Source: Lethocerus indicus (taxonomy: Eukaryota > Arthropoda > Insecta > Hemiptera > Belostomatidae). From it: a stretch of DNA of 64,000 nt. The translations under genes and the position numbers were made by a program. The stretch spans positions 13,084,925 to 13,148,924 of the forward strand of contig JACDQD010000003.1 in the NCBI GenBank assembly GCA_019843655.1, read 5' to 3'. The notes beneath the pieces were generated by a model. It saw nothing but the letters and a program-made list of their open reading frames with translations. It made no database searches and was not told where the DNA came from. Shown here one piece after another: positions 51,201 through 62,430 of this stretch (position 1 is the stretch's first letter; each line of letters starts with the position of its first letter).

Positions 51201-51312
51201 TTATATAGTACGAATCTTGTAAGCTCCATTGTATACGTTGATGTGACGGCGTCATTAAAGCGTACTTTACAACTGGAAATCGTTTTTGTCGTTTCCTCCA
51301 ACAAAAATTCAG
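48267..51312. other. gene-less stretch
   Basis: Frames of 112 (48347-48685, plus) and 120 codons (49711-49349, minus) are unrecognised. A 12-bp tandem duplication, ttttctaatagc, is at 49345-49356 and 49358-49369. A minus-strand B-box-like gggttcgatcc lies at 49673-49683 without an A box. A GC-rich, CpG-rich block is at 50690-50960. Confidence 0.5.
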
Positions 51313-51696
51313 GTTCGGTGCGGCGGTTCGGACAGCGGCGTTACAACTTCTTCTGCCGGCTGGAGGAGAAGTGGCGGCGATTATCTCCGAAAATGAATTA
51401 CCGTTTTTGCCTCGGGCTGATGACTTCCTTCCTGCGGTCTCGATTCGGCCGGCTCCGGCTGACACTCGATTTCCCGTCGTAACTCGGCTGGGAACGGGGC
51501 CGGAAGCACCCGGCATTCCGAACAAGGTCCCCCGGGCCCACAACCACCGCCCCCTCCTTCTCAATTTCACTTTCCTAATCGAACTCCGTGTCGCCCTAAA
51601 CAGTCGTTTACTCTCCCGATTGAGATTTGCCCGAGTTGTTTCTCCAGTGTTGAACATTAGTGTTACTATTAGCTCTAATTCTACCCGCCGGGCCAA
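51169..51696 (-). other. unassigned 175-codon open frame (longest in window)
   Basis: The frame begins at ATG (51696-51694) and ends at 51169. The peptide is rich in Arg and Ser and has no recognised domain, signal peptide or membrane segment. It is antisense to the plus-strand terminal-exon candidate, and at most one of the two could be coding. No splice or polyadenylation support is seen. A frame of this length is about what chance allows in GC-rich DNA of this size. Confidence 0.12.
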
Positions 51697-51703
51697 GAAT
51701 TGA
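51313..51703 (+). other. possible terminal exon: acceptor, 130-codon frame, AATAAA
   Basis: A pyrimidine-rich stretch and aaaattcag ending at 51312 form a plausible acceptor. From there one frame stays open for 130 codons to TGA at 51701-51703, and AATAAA lies at 51721-51726, 18 bases later. This is the layout of a 3'-terminal exon. Against it: no family or domain is recognised in the peptide, codon use shows no obvious bias, the segment is GC-rich, and the opposite strand is open for 175 codons over the same DNA. Only the internal part from ATG 51371 (110 codons) is open from a start codon. Low confidence; a non-coding exon is also possible. Confidence 0.2.
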
Positions 51704-51726
51704 TGGACCGTTCCTAAGACAATAAA

Positions 51727-52168
51727 ATGTAACGGTAAGTAATTTACTAATAACTTTTATACAAACTAATACGAAAGTAAACGACAGAAATACACGATAT
51801 CCCTAACACTGGAATGTTCAAATTTATTTCATTATTCGGGTAACCTTTTAGGAAACCTATCGGCTTGTCGTTTGTTAATTAGAGTTGAAATCTAGCCTGT
51901 GATCACAGGTGGATAAATGAGTTATAACTCCAGTTAGTATTCTCCCGATGCAATTAGAAAGTAAAATAGTTCATATCAAATTGGCCGCCAAGGGAAAGGA
52001 CTTTTCAGCTATTAACTTGTAATTCTCAAATGTGCAATTGACTTAAACACCGGCATGACCGAACTATTCTCGGCAGGTCTAGGAAGTACTGCTGTTTTTT
52101 AATATATTTTTTAAATTATGTCGTTGAATCCACGTTGGTTTTATGAGAGTTTCCGCTAATATCCACAG
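51727..52168. other. AT-rich stretch, nothing recognised
   Basis: Only short frames. An aacggtaagt donor-like sequence at 51731-51740 follows the AATAAA of the preceding candidate exon but has no exon of its own. Confidence 0.5.
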
Positions 52169-52606
52169 TTGGTGTCTTACGCATTGTTCTGTATTTTGCA
52201 AAAACTTCCGCCCGTCGGAACGAAATCGATTTCACATTTTCGAAAAAAGTCCTATGAATTTTTTTTCACCCACACGGGTCAAACCGAATGTGTTATTGCG
52301 CCGAGTACACAAATAAACGGTGTTAGGTTTGGGAAATGGCCTCCTTTTGTCGGGCGAGCCCCAGGCCCTTATATAGGGGGCCCGTTCATTTACCCTGTAA
52401 CGCTTCCGTTTGATTTACATCAGAAGAAACTCAAACGGCCGGTGGGGTGTCGCAACACCGGTCCCAGAAGAAAAAACCACCGGGGAATCAAACCCGTTTC
52501 CTCTGAGCCTGAGTATATCCGTCTGATTTCGACACGTTCCCCATGTGAAAAGTCCTCTCGGGACCGTTCACATGACACTTGCAGCCAATACATTTCTAAC
52601 TGGTGA
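52169..52606 (+). other. unassigned 145-codon open frame
   Basis: An ATG frame ending at TGA 52604-52606. It is rich in Lys, Arg, Pro and Ser in its second half. No known domain, zinc-binding pattern or signal peptide is recognised; a lone His-Thr-Gly triplet early on is not part of a zinc finger. The underlying DNA is moderately GC-rich from 52310 to 52570. Probably chance. Confidence 0.1.
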
Positions 52607-55600
52607 GCGAAAAAACTATTTCACTTTATTGATACGCAGTGAAAACAATGTTCGTGAGTCACACGATAGCTCAAAAAATAATTGGATGGAATGTTTCCTT
52701 TTTGTCGTCGTAAATAGCCCGCTGCATATATTGGTTGTATACCGACCAAGAGGTTGCACTTCACAGTTACAGTTGAGCAAACATGTCGAGTAAATATGAT
52801 ATTTGGACATGGTAATAAAAATGGTTCAAATAGAAATAAAGAAATCGGTATGATGGAACTCATCATGCCTCTTCTTCACGATCCTAGGGACCGTGAAGAG
52901 CTCTGGTGCATGGTCCAGTTCACATTGATTATAGATCAATTACACAACATATAACAACTGTTATTGAATAAAACCAGCGCAGAATTAACTCAATAAAATT
53001 GATCAATACTATCGTAATTGTTAAATTATTATGATCCGTAATAGTATGGTAATTATCGAGATCGAGTATAGTGTCCAAAAAAAATGAGTAATCATATAAT
53101 TGGAACGAACGAATCGATTTTATGCTCGAATTGTTAAACCTACACCTCCAAATATGGTTGAATGAGAAACCAAGTACAAATCGAGGAGTCCAGAATGTAT
53201 ATTATAATACCTGTTGTAATATATTGTTTCGACCTTTTTACATCCAGTACCCCATTGGACACACCTCGGACCCAAATGCAAATAATTCACAATTGACTCA
53301 AATGTTATCCGTCAGTGTCATAATTAGCATTTAATGGTATAAATATATTCAGCCATGCGCAGCGGTCATTACACGCGATACCCGGTCGAGGCCGGACAAC
53401 CGGTTGAGTTATGGGAATTGGAATCGTCGCTGAGTTTCTACCTGTTTGAACCGCGCTTGGACGAACTCGGCATATCTGGACGTGTAAAATAATCAATCGC
53501 TCGTACAGAAGTCGAAACAAGTCCAAGAAACCATACTCTCTCATAAGACCATAGCACGATAATATAATTTCGCTTACAGAATTGTTTGTTTTACGATAAA
53601 ATCCATTCCCAAGGTCTCTGGGATTGATGATTGGTAGTTTCCTTAAGGAAAATAAAAATTTAATTAGACATTAATCTTCATTTCAGGTCTTAATCTTCAG
53701 TAGTAGATGTAAATTGGGCCATAAGAATAGTTCCCAGGTGGACCTTTTTCCGAGACTTGTAACATCATTAAGAGCAATTAATACGTAAATTCTGCAAGCG
53801 TATTAGCATTCACAAACTAACAGCATTAGTCTAAAATGCCTTTTAATTGCCGGGGTTCAATATCTCCGTCCTAATTGCTGTTGGTTCTGTTGTGAAACAG
53901 TCAAGGCGTAGTCAACCCGGTCAAAATTATTATCGAGTCGCCTACGTAATAATTGGTTCCATTAATGAATAATATCTCAGTCACCTTTCCAAGCAGGCAG
54001 GAGACTAGGAATACGGGAATTAGAGAAATTTATATTGTGGCGACTATGGTAATCCAGTTCGAACGTTCGTGGCAGAGCTGTTCTTGAAAAGCGCTCGATT
54101 AAGTGCAGATAAATTTCAAAACCGGTCCTGTCCCTGTAAATAGAAATGGATCAAACCTCCGATTTCTGACGGGTAGAGACTATCTTGTTAGCGAATCTAA
54201 ATTATTACATTATTAAAATTGTCCACGCTGTTCTAACTAATCTACTGGGAAATACGAATGGTTTTCAGTATTTTCAGCCCGCTGACATGGTATACATGAA
54301 GTGTTAGAAAGCAATTGAATGCAAATATCAGTCATATAGTGGGTAACGTTGCTATTCGAATTGCAGACCGAAAGACCATCATTAATAATGATTTTGGCTA
54401 CAGTGCAATCATGAATCTGTACCTGGTTGTCTATGGTCAAGCTTCAATCTATACGAATAATACTGAAATAAAAAACATATTTATCAAATAATAGCGCAGT
54501 TACGATTGCTAACTTTAACGAAATCACGATGCCCCAGTTCTCCACCGAGAGGAAACTAGAACGGGCATTCGTCCCACAGCTTCATATATATAATTTCAAA
54601 TATGATTGGATTGTGCAGTTTGTGAGTGTAACATAAACATTAAATGTGAGTATTACTATACTGTAATGACACAGACTTCTAAACCAGGACCGACTGCCGA
54701 CTTCAAACTCCTTTAGACCTCTATTTATTATTCAGTATTAGCTTTTAGGTGAATATGTAGTGAATTCTTCGATTGAATATTTGTTTGGGGTGGGGTTGAC
54801 TCTCTGTCGCCAGATGTGAAAACATGGAATAATGTTTACCGCTGAGGCCGATTATTGGTGAGCGTTGGGCGTTTCGATTTGAAACTGGGGCGGAGGGTCC
54901 CCGGGAGCAGGATACGGTCGCTATAAACCCGGGGGAACGGCGGTCGGTTGTCTGAAGGAAAGCGGAATATGGTCCATCGGTGGTAATTTACAGGGGCGAC
55001 CCGGCATCTGGGGTGATCTACGACGTGGACAGGGCCCAATATATTTTCGCTCGGGTCCGTTATACGCAGGAGAGGTCTGTTTCTCCCGCCAGATAGCCGT
55101 AATTACTCCCGGGCGAAAGCTCGCCTCTTTTTGTCTTACTCCACCTCTGACTCTTGCCTCCCTTCAGCGCTTTTGTTTTTATTATTATTAAACCGCTATG
55201 AAACGATAAAACCTACCTTTTGTACGCCGGTCGGCCCGCAGTGAGTTCTCCGGCCAGCGGGAGATATGAAATTTTTAAGTCTCGGGGGGGCCAATTATTT
55301 TTTTGCCCCCTTCTCGAACCCCGCGAGAGTCTGGAGCATCGCAATATCTCCGAAACTGACGTAGCGGTATTTCGACACCTCGAGATATCCGTTTAAATAA
55401 AGAATGAAATACACTCTGTCTTTCTACAATACACGCAGTAACATTTTTCAGTACACTGAACAACAAAAATAATATATATCGAAAAGAACGTTAACTAGTT
55501 TACAGGCTAGTTGAAGTTACACAACGTTGAATGATTCGAAGGAACAATACTCGTAAATACATTTTTTGTAATGGTAATAGTTATATAATCTTAGTTTACA

Positions 55601-56489
55601 ACAAAAGGCCGATATCAAACTCTCGGCTTAATTCATCAAGGAAAAGTATAGAAGGAGGATAATATTCGATGAAATCATTAACGAGGAAAGCTTTCGCAAC
55701 GGCTCCGAATCGACCTGCTTAGGCCCGATTCCAAAACAATTGCGAAAATATCCTCCCAATTAGTTGGGTTTCTTCAACGAGTCTGTCTGTCTGTCGGGTT
55801 GGACAACTGGCGGGACATCTGGTCCCGTCGAGCTTAGTCGTTAACGGCGCGGTCGCCACTGCGGTTAAGCCTCTTTGTTAATTATCCGATCCCAGTGCCA
55901 ATCTCGCTCCTACCCATAGTGATTATTTCCCTGACAGATCCCGTGAACTGAATTTCGTCCACGTTCCTGCTATTAATCTGATTCTATTAAAATTTTTGTT
56001 GGCTGCCACCAGTCGATCGATTTCGACTAATTTCTACGGGGAAGTTTCTCTAAAGCATCGATCCAGAATCGTTTCAGCTTAGATATTGCGTTCATTCATT
56101 ACTCCGCGGCGGTTTTAATGACATTTACGAGGCATCAGCACTCTAATTGCGATATATTCCCAACAAATAGAAATATGGGCAGAAGTTTAAACGGAGTAAT
56201 TAAATAGAAATCTCAGCTTTCTGTCCGGGGATTCGGCTTTTTATTTATTCAATTGCTTTAGTCCTCATAATGTAGAACGCCGACAAAAAAAAATCGGCAC
56301 GATTCGAAAAAAAAAAACAGCTCAGGGAGGAAATGGACGGAATGAAATCTTGTCGGATATGGAAAGTTGGCCGGATGGGGGATGATTAGGGGGGCCTGTC
56401 CTTGCCCGCCAATGCCCAAGGCTGTCCTCAACCGGGATGCGTTTCCTGAGGAAGTGCTCTCATTTTTTTTTACTTCCCCCGTTCGCACT
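52607..56489. other. gene-less stretch
   Basis: AT-rich to about 54780, then GC-rich at 54850-55130 and 55200-55340. Frames are at most 82 codons and unrecognised. A 10-bp direct repeat, ttaatcttca, at 53671 and 53690 brackets an acceptor-like tttcag. A (CTGT)n tract is at 55781-55795. Confidence 0.5.
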
Positions 56490-56553
56490 TTCTCCTTCGC
56501 TCTCGTCGCTCTCCCTCTCTCACTCTCACTCTATCTCTCCCTCTCCCTCTCTC
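56490..56553. repeat. CT-rich low-complexity tract
   Basis: Imperfect CT, TC and CCCT units. The tract gives Leu-Ser or Arg-Glu rich peptides in overlapping frames on both strands (56367-56588, 56437-56712, 56745-56470), which are considered spurious. Confidence 0.85.
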
Positions 56554-59500
56554 GGATCCTGTTCGTTTCCTCCCTTCGGCCCAGATAGGCGGGCGCGACA
56601 CTGCTTCAATCTGCGACGGCGAAATCCTTTTCGCTCTTTTATTGGACGTAGGTTCGGGCCGATTAATTTCTTGCAGCCACAGGGTTTCACTTTGCTTGGG
56701 ACTACAGTTTAGAAAGGCTGTCTGCGTGACATTGATTGTTGGCAATATTAAATAAATTAACTGCTATAATAGTGAGCGAAGCCGTAAGTGCATTAAAATA
56801 AGTGCCAACATTGAAATATTTTGAGCTAATCGAATATTATGGTTCCAGTAAAAATTCTAGAGTAGCTCTGCCGCGATTAGTTAATCTTCTTGGGAATTCA
56901 GAGATTGGCCTCAATTCCCATCGTTAGACGTTTCGTTACAGGATCGGTAACGGAAGCCGACGCATCTCTCTCCATTACCTTCAGTTCTCCCGTTTATCTC
57001 CGTCTCTTCTCTTCGTACAGAACCTCTATTCCCCTCTCTCTCACTCCTCACTGTCTTTCTTTCTCAAACTATAGAGCGGCGCCCGGATTAGTTCATCTTT
57101 ATTAATGACTCCTCCTCATCCGCATACAATTAAACGTTTTCAATCCGGTAATGATGTCGACCCTCGGTCATTTATCCCATCCTAACAATCTCCGAATTAT
57201 CGTCGGCCGGATCGCTTATCTCAGGTCGGGGAGCAACAGCTCCACCCCCGCCCCGCCATCACCCCGAAGTTCCTATCTCGTTAATTATTTCAGAGTAAAA
57301 CTCGGCGGTGTTTGGGAACAGTCGGCCGAGATTTACGGTGTCCATTCACGGCATGAAGCGTTTTTATTCTTTACGGTTTCGTAAATCAAATTAATGAGAC
57401 GGAAAAGCATAAAATACCACCTGAAATATCGCTAACCCTGTCACGATTAGCATAACAAGAGCAATTTAAAACTGTTTTTTAAATAACCTAAAAAATCTGA
57501 CGTATTATTAAAGTGGATTAAATTTTTTCCACTATAACAGTACGCAGTCTGAATTCGGTAAAATACGACATGATATTGATTAATTGCAAATTAATACGTT
57601 GGGAGCTATTAATTTGAATGTAAGCCTGCGATTTTCGTTTCTTTTCTTTGCATAAATGAGAGTATTATACCATTTTAACGTATATGGAATAACATTTTGT
57701 CGGAAGATTTCAGATTCTCTTGGCAGAAGGCTATTATATGTTTCAGTATAATGGGGTGTTCGTTTAATATCAGTCTAAATAAGGTCGTTTGTAATTTCTT
57801 TATTTAATTGGAAATGTTTGTTCCACATGGCTTCAGCATCTTGTGTGCTTTTATCGCCCCTCGCTTAGGTGGGGGCCTAACCTAAGCTTTTCTCCATCGT
57901 CAGGAGCATTCTGCCAGTAACGTGGTGGGGTAATCGTGTCTATCCACTGTCGTGTCAATGAGCTATTCTGTCGCTACTCTAATCCGATTACCGCTATAAT
58001 CGTTGCACGAGATTTTTGTGACCTAATTGAATATTCAGATTGTCAGTCGTCAATCAAAATGTTCTTAAATAAGTGATTTATGCCTCTCAGTTGGTATTGA
58101 TTCCACTCGATAGCGAACAGGGACGGTACACCACCCATCCTCCTGCTGTTCCCAAGAGCTATTTTAGAGGGTGGCCGGCCTCCACCGCGTCTATTCCATT
58201 CCCGAAGGGCAGAGCCCGGTGAGTTGCGAAACAGGCGCTAGTCAGACTGACCCCGTATTTGGGCCCCTAATTAAAATTGATTTCGGATGTTTGCAATACC
58301 TCCGCGTTAAACGGCCGAACAGGCTTTCTACATTATTGACTGGCTGACCCTGGACACCAAGTGCCGTAATGAAGTTTTTTTTTCACACACTACGCACAGC
58401 GTATCCTGTTGTAACGTGTCCATCAAGTTTAGGAAAAACGACCAGATCAGAACTAAAATATTCGGAAAAAAATTAGGAAAAATATCCCGATGAAGCTGAT
58501 CGATGGTTGCCGACACTAGTGAAAAACTGATTAATTGTAATAGTTACGCTTCGCGAGTAATTGATAATGAGGTAACAGTAATAGAGATACATGAGTGATG
58601 AGAAACTAAAGGTCCATTGTGCAGGTTGATTGTGCCATCCGTTATACTAGGATGGAAAGAGAAATAACACTCGGGAAGTATTCTTGTAACCGTTAGAGAA
58701 AAATTGCCAGACATATTATTCGGCAAAAATTTTTCATTTTGTCCCACTGGCCCATTTGTGTGAATTCTAGCTAGAAAAATAGCCGTATTTCCCCTCGAAC
58801 GATCTCTCCTCGACTTTATAACTTTACAATCAGTGATTTTAACACGAATATTTCAGGCATTAACGAATTTATAATGAATTATAATTCCGCTCCTGTTTTT
58901 ACGATGCCATTGCAATATTCAACCGTGTCGTCAATAACCAAATTTTCAAGCTTTCAAAGGTGCTACCAGTGACGTGGCCTGTCAGGATTGTTATCGAAAC
59001 AGGTAAAAACCTGAAAGCGGGAACACCTCCGGGTTGGGAGCGGGCCGGTAAAGGTGGGAAAGCGGCCGACTGGTACGCCGAGCCCACGCTCACTCCCTCG
59101 CCGCAAAAGATACCGGTCCCACTCCCACGCATCAATATACAATATTGGGAGGTTTCTTCGTTTCTTATCCTGAACTCAGTCAGCCGGCCTGTCGGGCCGC
59201 AATAAATTCGAGAGTTTGAAATCTTAACTGCAATAATTTACGGTCGCCCAATAATAACGCCCGGTGGGGCCCACGCGCCGCGATCCCGCCCGCTCCCATT
59301 GTCCCCTAAAGCTGATTTCATTGAACACCCCTTACATACGCAGAAGGCGGACGAAACAATTTTCGATCGTTCCCTTTAATATTTTTTTCCGTTCATTGAA
59401 ACCGCAACATGATGTAATGGTTTGATATAGATGCGATAGAGAAATCACTCGGCAGACCACAAATCACAATATTATAAAAAGGACGCAGTACTTTGAGCGC

Positions 59501-60347
59501 CAGTAATATTGCACTATAAATGTTCCTAATGCATTTCATTCGAAACTGTTCTCGTGGGTGGGGGGAATCCATCAAGACTTCTATCAAGAAACGATTTGAA
59601 ACAAATCGAACATTATTATTCGATGAATTGCCTTTTTATTATCAGGATAAAATATTATTACAATCTGAACAATTTCAAATATCATGGCGTGGTACAAACG
59701 TGTGTACCACACATTGTGACCTGTATTCAGTGTGATAGAGTATTAGTATATTACAATTTATATAACAATAATTTGTTAGTTTACCAATATCTGTTGTCAT
59801 ATTTCAGCCGGGGAACTTCTTCCTTACACGAGGCAACTAAAGATATATCCTATTGCCATTTGTTTTTCGTTAAGAAAAATAGGTCAACTTCACATGCGTA
59901 GCCTGTAATTCTGTTGTTTCGATCAAAATTCATGTGCCAAATTATGTTTTTAAACAGTAGAAGAGACAGGAATCGGGTATTTACATTTACTTTAGTTAGT
60001 ATCTTTTTGAAGTCTTAAGAGATAATCTGCCTAGAGAATACCTTACTTATGTAACATTCTATATAAGACGTTGAACACATATTGTTGAGATAGGCCCATC
60101 TAATTTTCTTATCGTCGTCGGGGGGACTTTCTCGGGCAAAAAGCGGCAGCCGGGCGACCTGGAACGCTGCCGGTCTAATGTCATTAGGCATCGAAGGTTT
60201 TTCGCTCGACAGCGTCCAATGAATGGAATCTCCGTATCGGATCAGCCGGAGTTTCATAAGAAGTCGTGGCGGACGGCAGGGACCCTCAGATCCCTTATCT
60301 GTCCCGAGTCTGTCTCACTAGGCTTAATTTGTGCTCATTAAATCCGG
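56554..60347. other. gene-less stretch
   Basis: A second pyrimidine-rich region covers about 56960-57065. A perfect 8-bp hairpin, gcttaggt/acctaagc with a 9-nt loop, is at 57863-57887. GC-rich blocks are at 58140-58260, 58980-59300 and 60110-60260. Frames of up to 115 codons (59554-59901, plus) are unrecognised. Confidence 0.5.
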
Positions 60348-60400
60348 CTGTCACCCGCCGTCTGTCACCCGCAGGCTGTCACCCGACCGCTGTCGCGCCC
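60348..60400 (+). repeat. 14-bp tandem repeat, about four units
   Basis: Units beginning ctgtcacccg start at 60348, 60362 and 60376, and a diverged unit, ctgtcgcgcc, starts at 60390, giving an exact 14-bp period. The period is not a multiple of three, so in the overlapping 116-codon plus frame (60266-60616) each unit would be read in a different frame. That argues against coding. Confidence 0.85.
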
Positions 60401-62342
60401 CCATCAAATTTGTCGCTTCGGGCCTCTACCGCGGCCCCTCTAAAACGTCAACACACGAATAAAGATTTGTTCAGAAAAATAGGAAAACTATTCCAATTTC
60501 TCAGTAACCCAAATGGTGGATTTTCAGAAGAATTCATTCACATAGAAATTGCTCTCTTTAGCTGCTGGAGGGAGGTGGTAATGTCTGGTTCACTTGAAGC
60601 GTGCATTCGTCAATAATTGAGACAGGAATAGATATATAGTGCACATCATTATCGAAAACTCAATACATCAAATTTGACTGAGAAATACTGTCGTTCCCTC
60701 ATGTGGATTTCGGAAAAGCGGACCGCCGAAGGGTAGGACTGACATTGCAGAATTCGGGAGATAAAAGGAAGTTATCCGGGCTCGTTGAGCCAATAAGCAG
60801 TCTTAATGATCGGAATATAACACCGCGGCAGTAAACCCAACGGGTGATTTATCGTCCTATCCATAAGAGTTGTTTTCGTCGGCGTATTACGCGCCGACGT
60901 TTCGGCCCGTCACGACCTCTGAGAGGAGGGCCGGCCAGTCGGGATGACTCGCGTTATGCTAATAGGGGACCCGCAGGGAGAAAAAAAAATTAGGACTCGG
61001 GATTAAAAATTAATTTCAGCGCATCGTTCAACGTTAACGCCTCGGCTACGGACGGTTTCTCGTGGCTCGTCTTTGCGGGATTTACGCCGATTAAAGCGGG
61101 CCCGGCGAGGGACCGAAGGAATTTTCCGGTCCGTTGGGCCAAATGGAGGTGGCACAGGTGGACTAGAAAGCTCGCCCTGACAGCCGCGCCAATACTCGCC
61201 GCCCGCCTCTACACCCGTTACCTCCTTTTATTAAAGCCGCACGGCCTCCAAGTCCCCGCTCAACTTCCCAACAGATTGCAAGCCCCTTAAGACACCGAAA
61301 GTAACATCTATGAAATTTGTATCCCTAACCGAAGTTGGAAATTATTATTCAAACTGATCGGACTAACAAATTTACCAACGCGTTAACCTAAATAATACAT
61401 CTTAACGATACAAATCTTATGTCACTTAAGAACCCTCGGATCATTAATATTTTGACCCGTCGCATCAATTCTTAGACATATTATTCAATAGAGTTATCCA
61501 TGCGTTCTTCTCCGTAGCCAAAAAGTATTTATATATGTTTTTGTTTCATAGAAAATAAATTACTTAATTGGGAACCAATATCAATGTATCAGTTTATAAA
61601 TGGCAGAGCGATCGTAAATACGAAACAATTTCCTAGTAGTTGTATACTAGGAGGTATTAACAAACAAATGGAATGATTTCTTTAAGGGTTAAACCCCGGT
61701 AAATAAACGTTGTTTTAATTATCTCATTTTATGTTACCTACAAATAATAATTACCACTTTCAGCTCGATAAATACCTACCTGTACCCGTGTTCTTTAGTG
61801 GTACGTTTCACAGAACGGCCGATGGAGCGATGAAAGTTATTTAATCGCTGTAAAACGACGACAAAATCGATTAAAATATTAATCGACGATTAAAATAAAG
61901 CCTCGATTTCCCATTATTGTGGTACATAAATACTTACTCGATATTGGCTTGGAGACGGGCCAAATTAGATTGCCGGAGGAGGATAATAAGATATCGGCGG
62001 CGGCATTACATGTGCCTCGTGTTTTCAGCATTGGGCACCTCTGACCCGGGGCCGGGATCGGCTTACCGGGTCGGCCCGTTCGGAAATCTTTAACGGTCGC
62101 AATGAATCAATAAGTTAACGACCGGTCTGCAAGTAAGTCCCGGGGACGCTCCGAGGGCCGGTAATGGAGGCAATAAAAGGCGAGTGAAATCTCGGGCTCG
62201 CGCCCCCCACACGCAAATTGAACCCGTCCCAGAGCAGACGCAAAAACCGACTGCGGCCTTTCTCCGGCCCCTCCTCGTCTTCTTCTCTCAATTACACCAG
62301 TTTAATGCACCGGGCAATCAAGCCAACAATATTAAAGCCACC
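60401..62342. other. GC-rich then AT-rich gene-less stretch
   Basis: A perfect 8-bp GC hairpin, cgtcggcg/cgccgacg with a 7-nt loop, is at 60877-60899. A long CpG-rich block covers about 60880-61280, and another covers about 62030-62340; the interval between is AT-rich. No gene was recognised. An AT-rich hairpin with 7-bp arms, cgattaa/ttaatcg, is at 61868-61885. Confidence 0.5.
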
Positions 62343-62430
62343 CTCTCACTCTCTCTTTCTCTCTCTCTCTCACTCTATATATATATAGATCTATCTATCT
62401 CTTCCTCTCTCTCACACACACACACACTCA
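62343..62430. repeat. compound microsatellite (CT)n-(TA)n-(CTAT)n-(CA)n
   Basis: Successive CT, TA, CTAT/CT and CA tracts make a compound simple repeat. It lies inside a 129-codon plus frame (62184-62573) whose Leu-Ser and Ile-Tyr rich middle is produced by the repeat; that frame is considered spurious. Confidence 0.9.

Noticed and set aside
52260..52300. His-Thr-Gly in the 145-codon frame, reminiscent of a zinc-finger linker
   Set aside because: No Cys-Cys and His-His spacing occurs before or after it.
60266..60616. 116-codon plus-strand frame
   Set aside because: It runs through a 14-bp tandem repeat that is not a multiple of three and has no recognisable domain.
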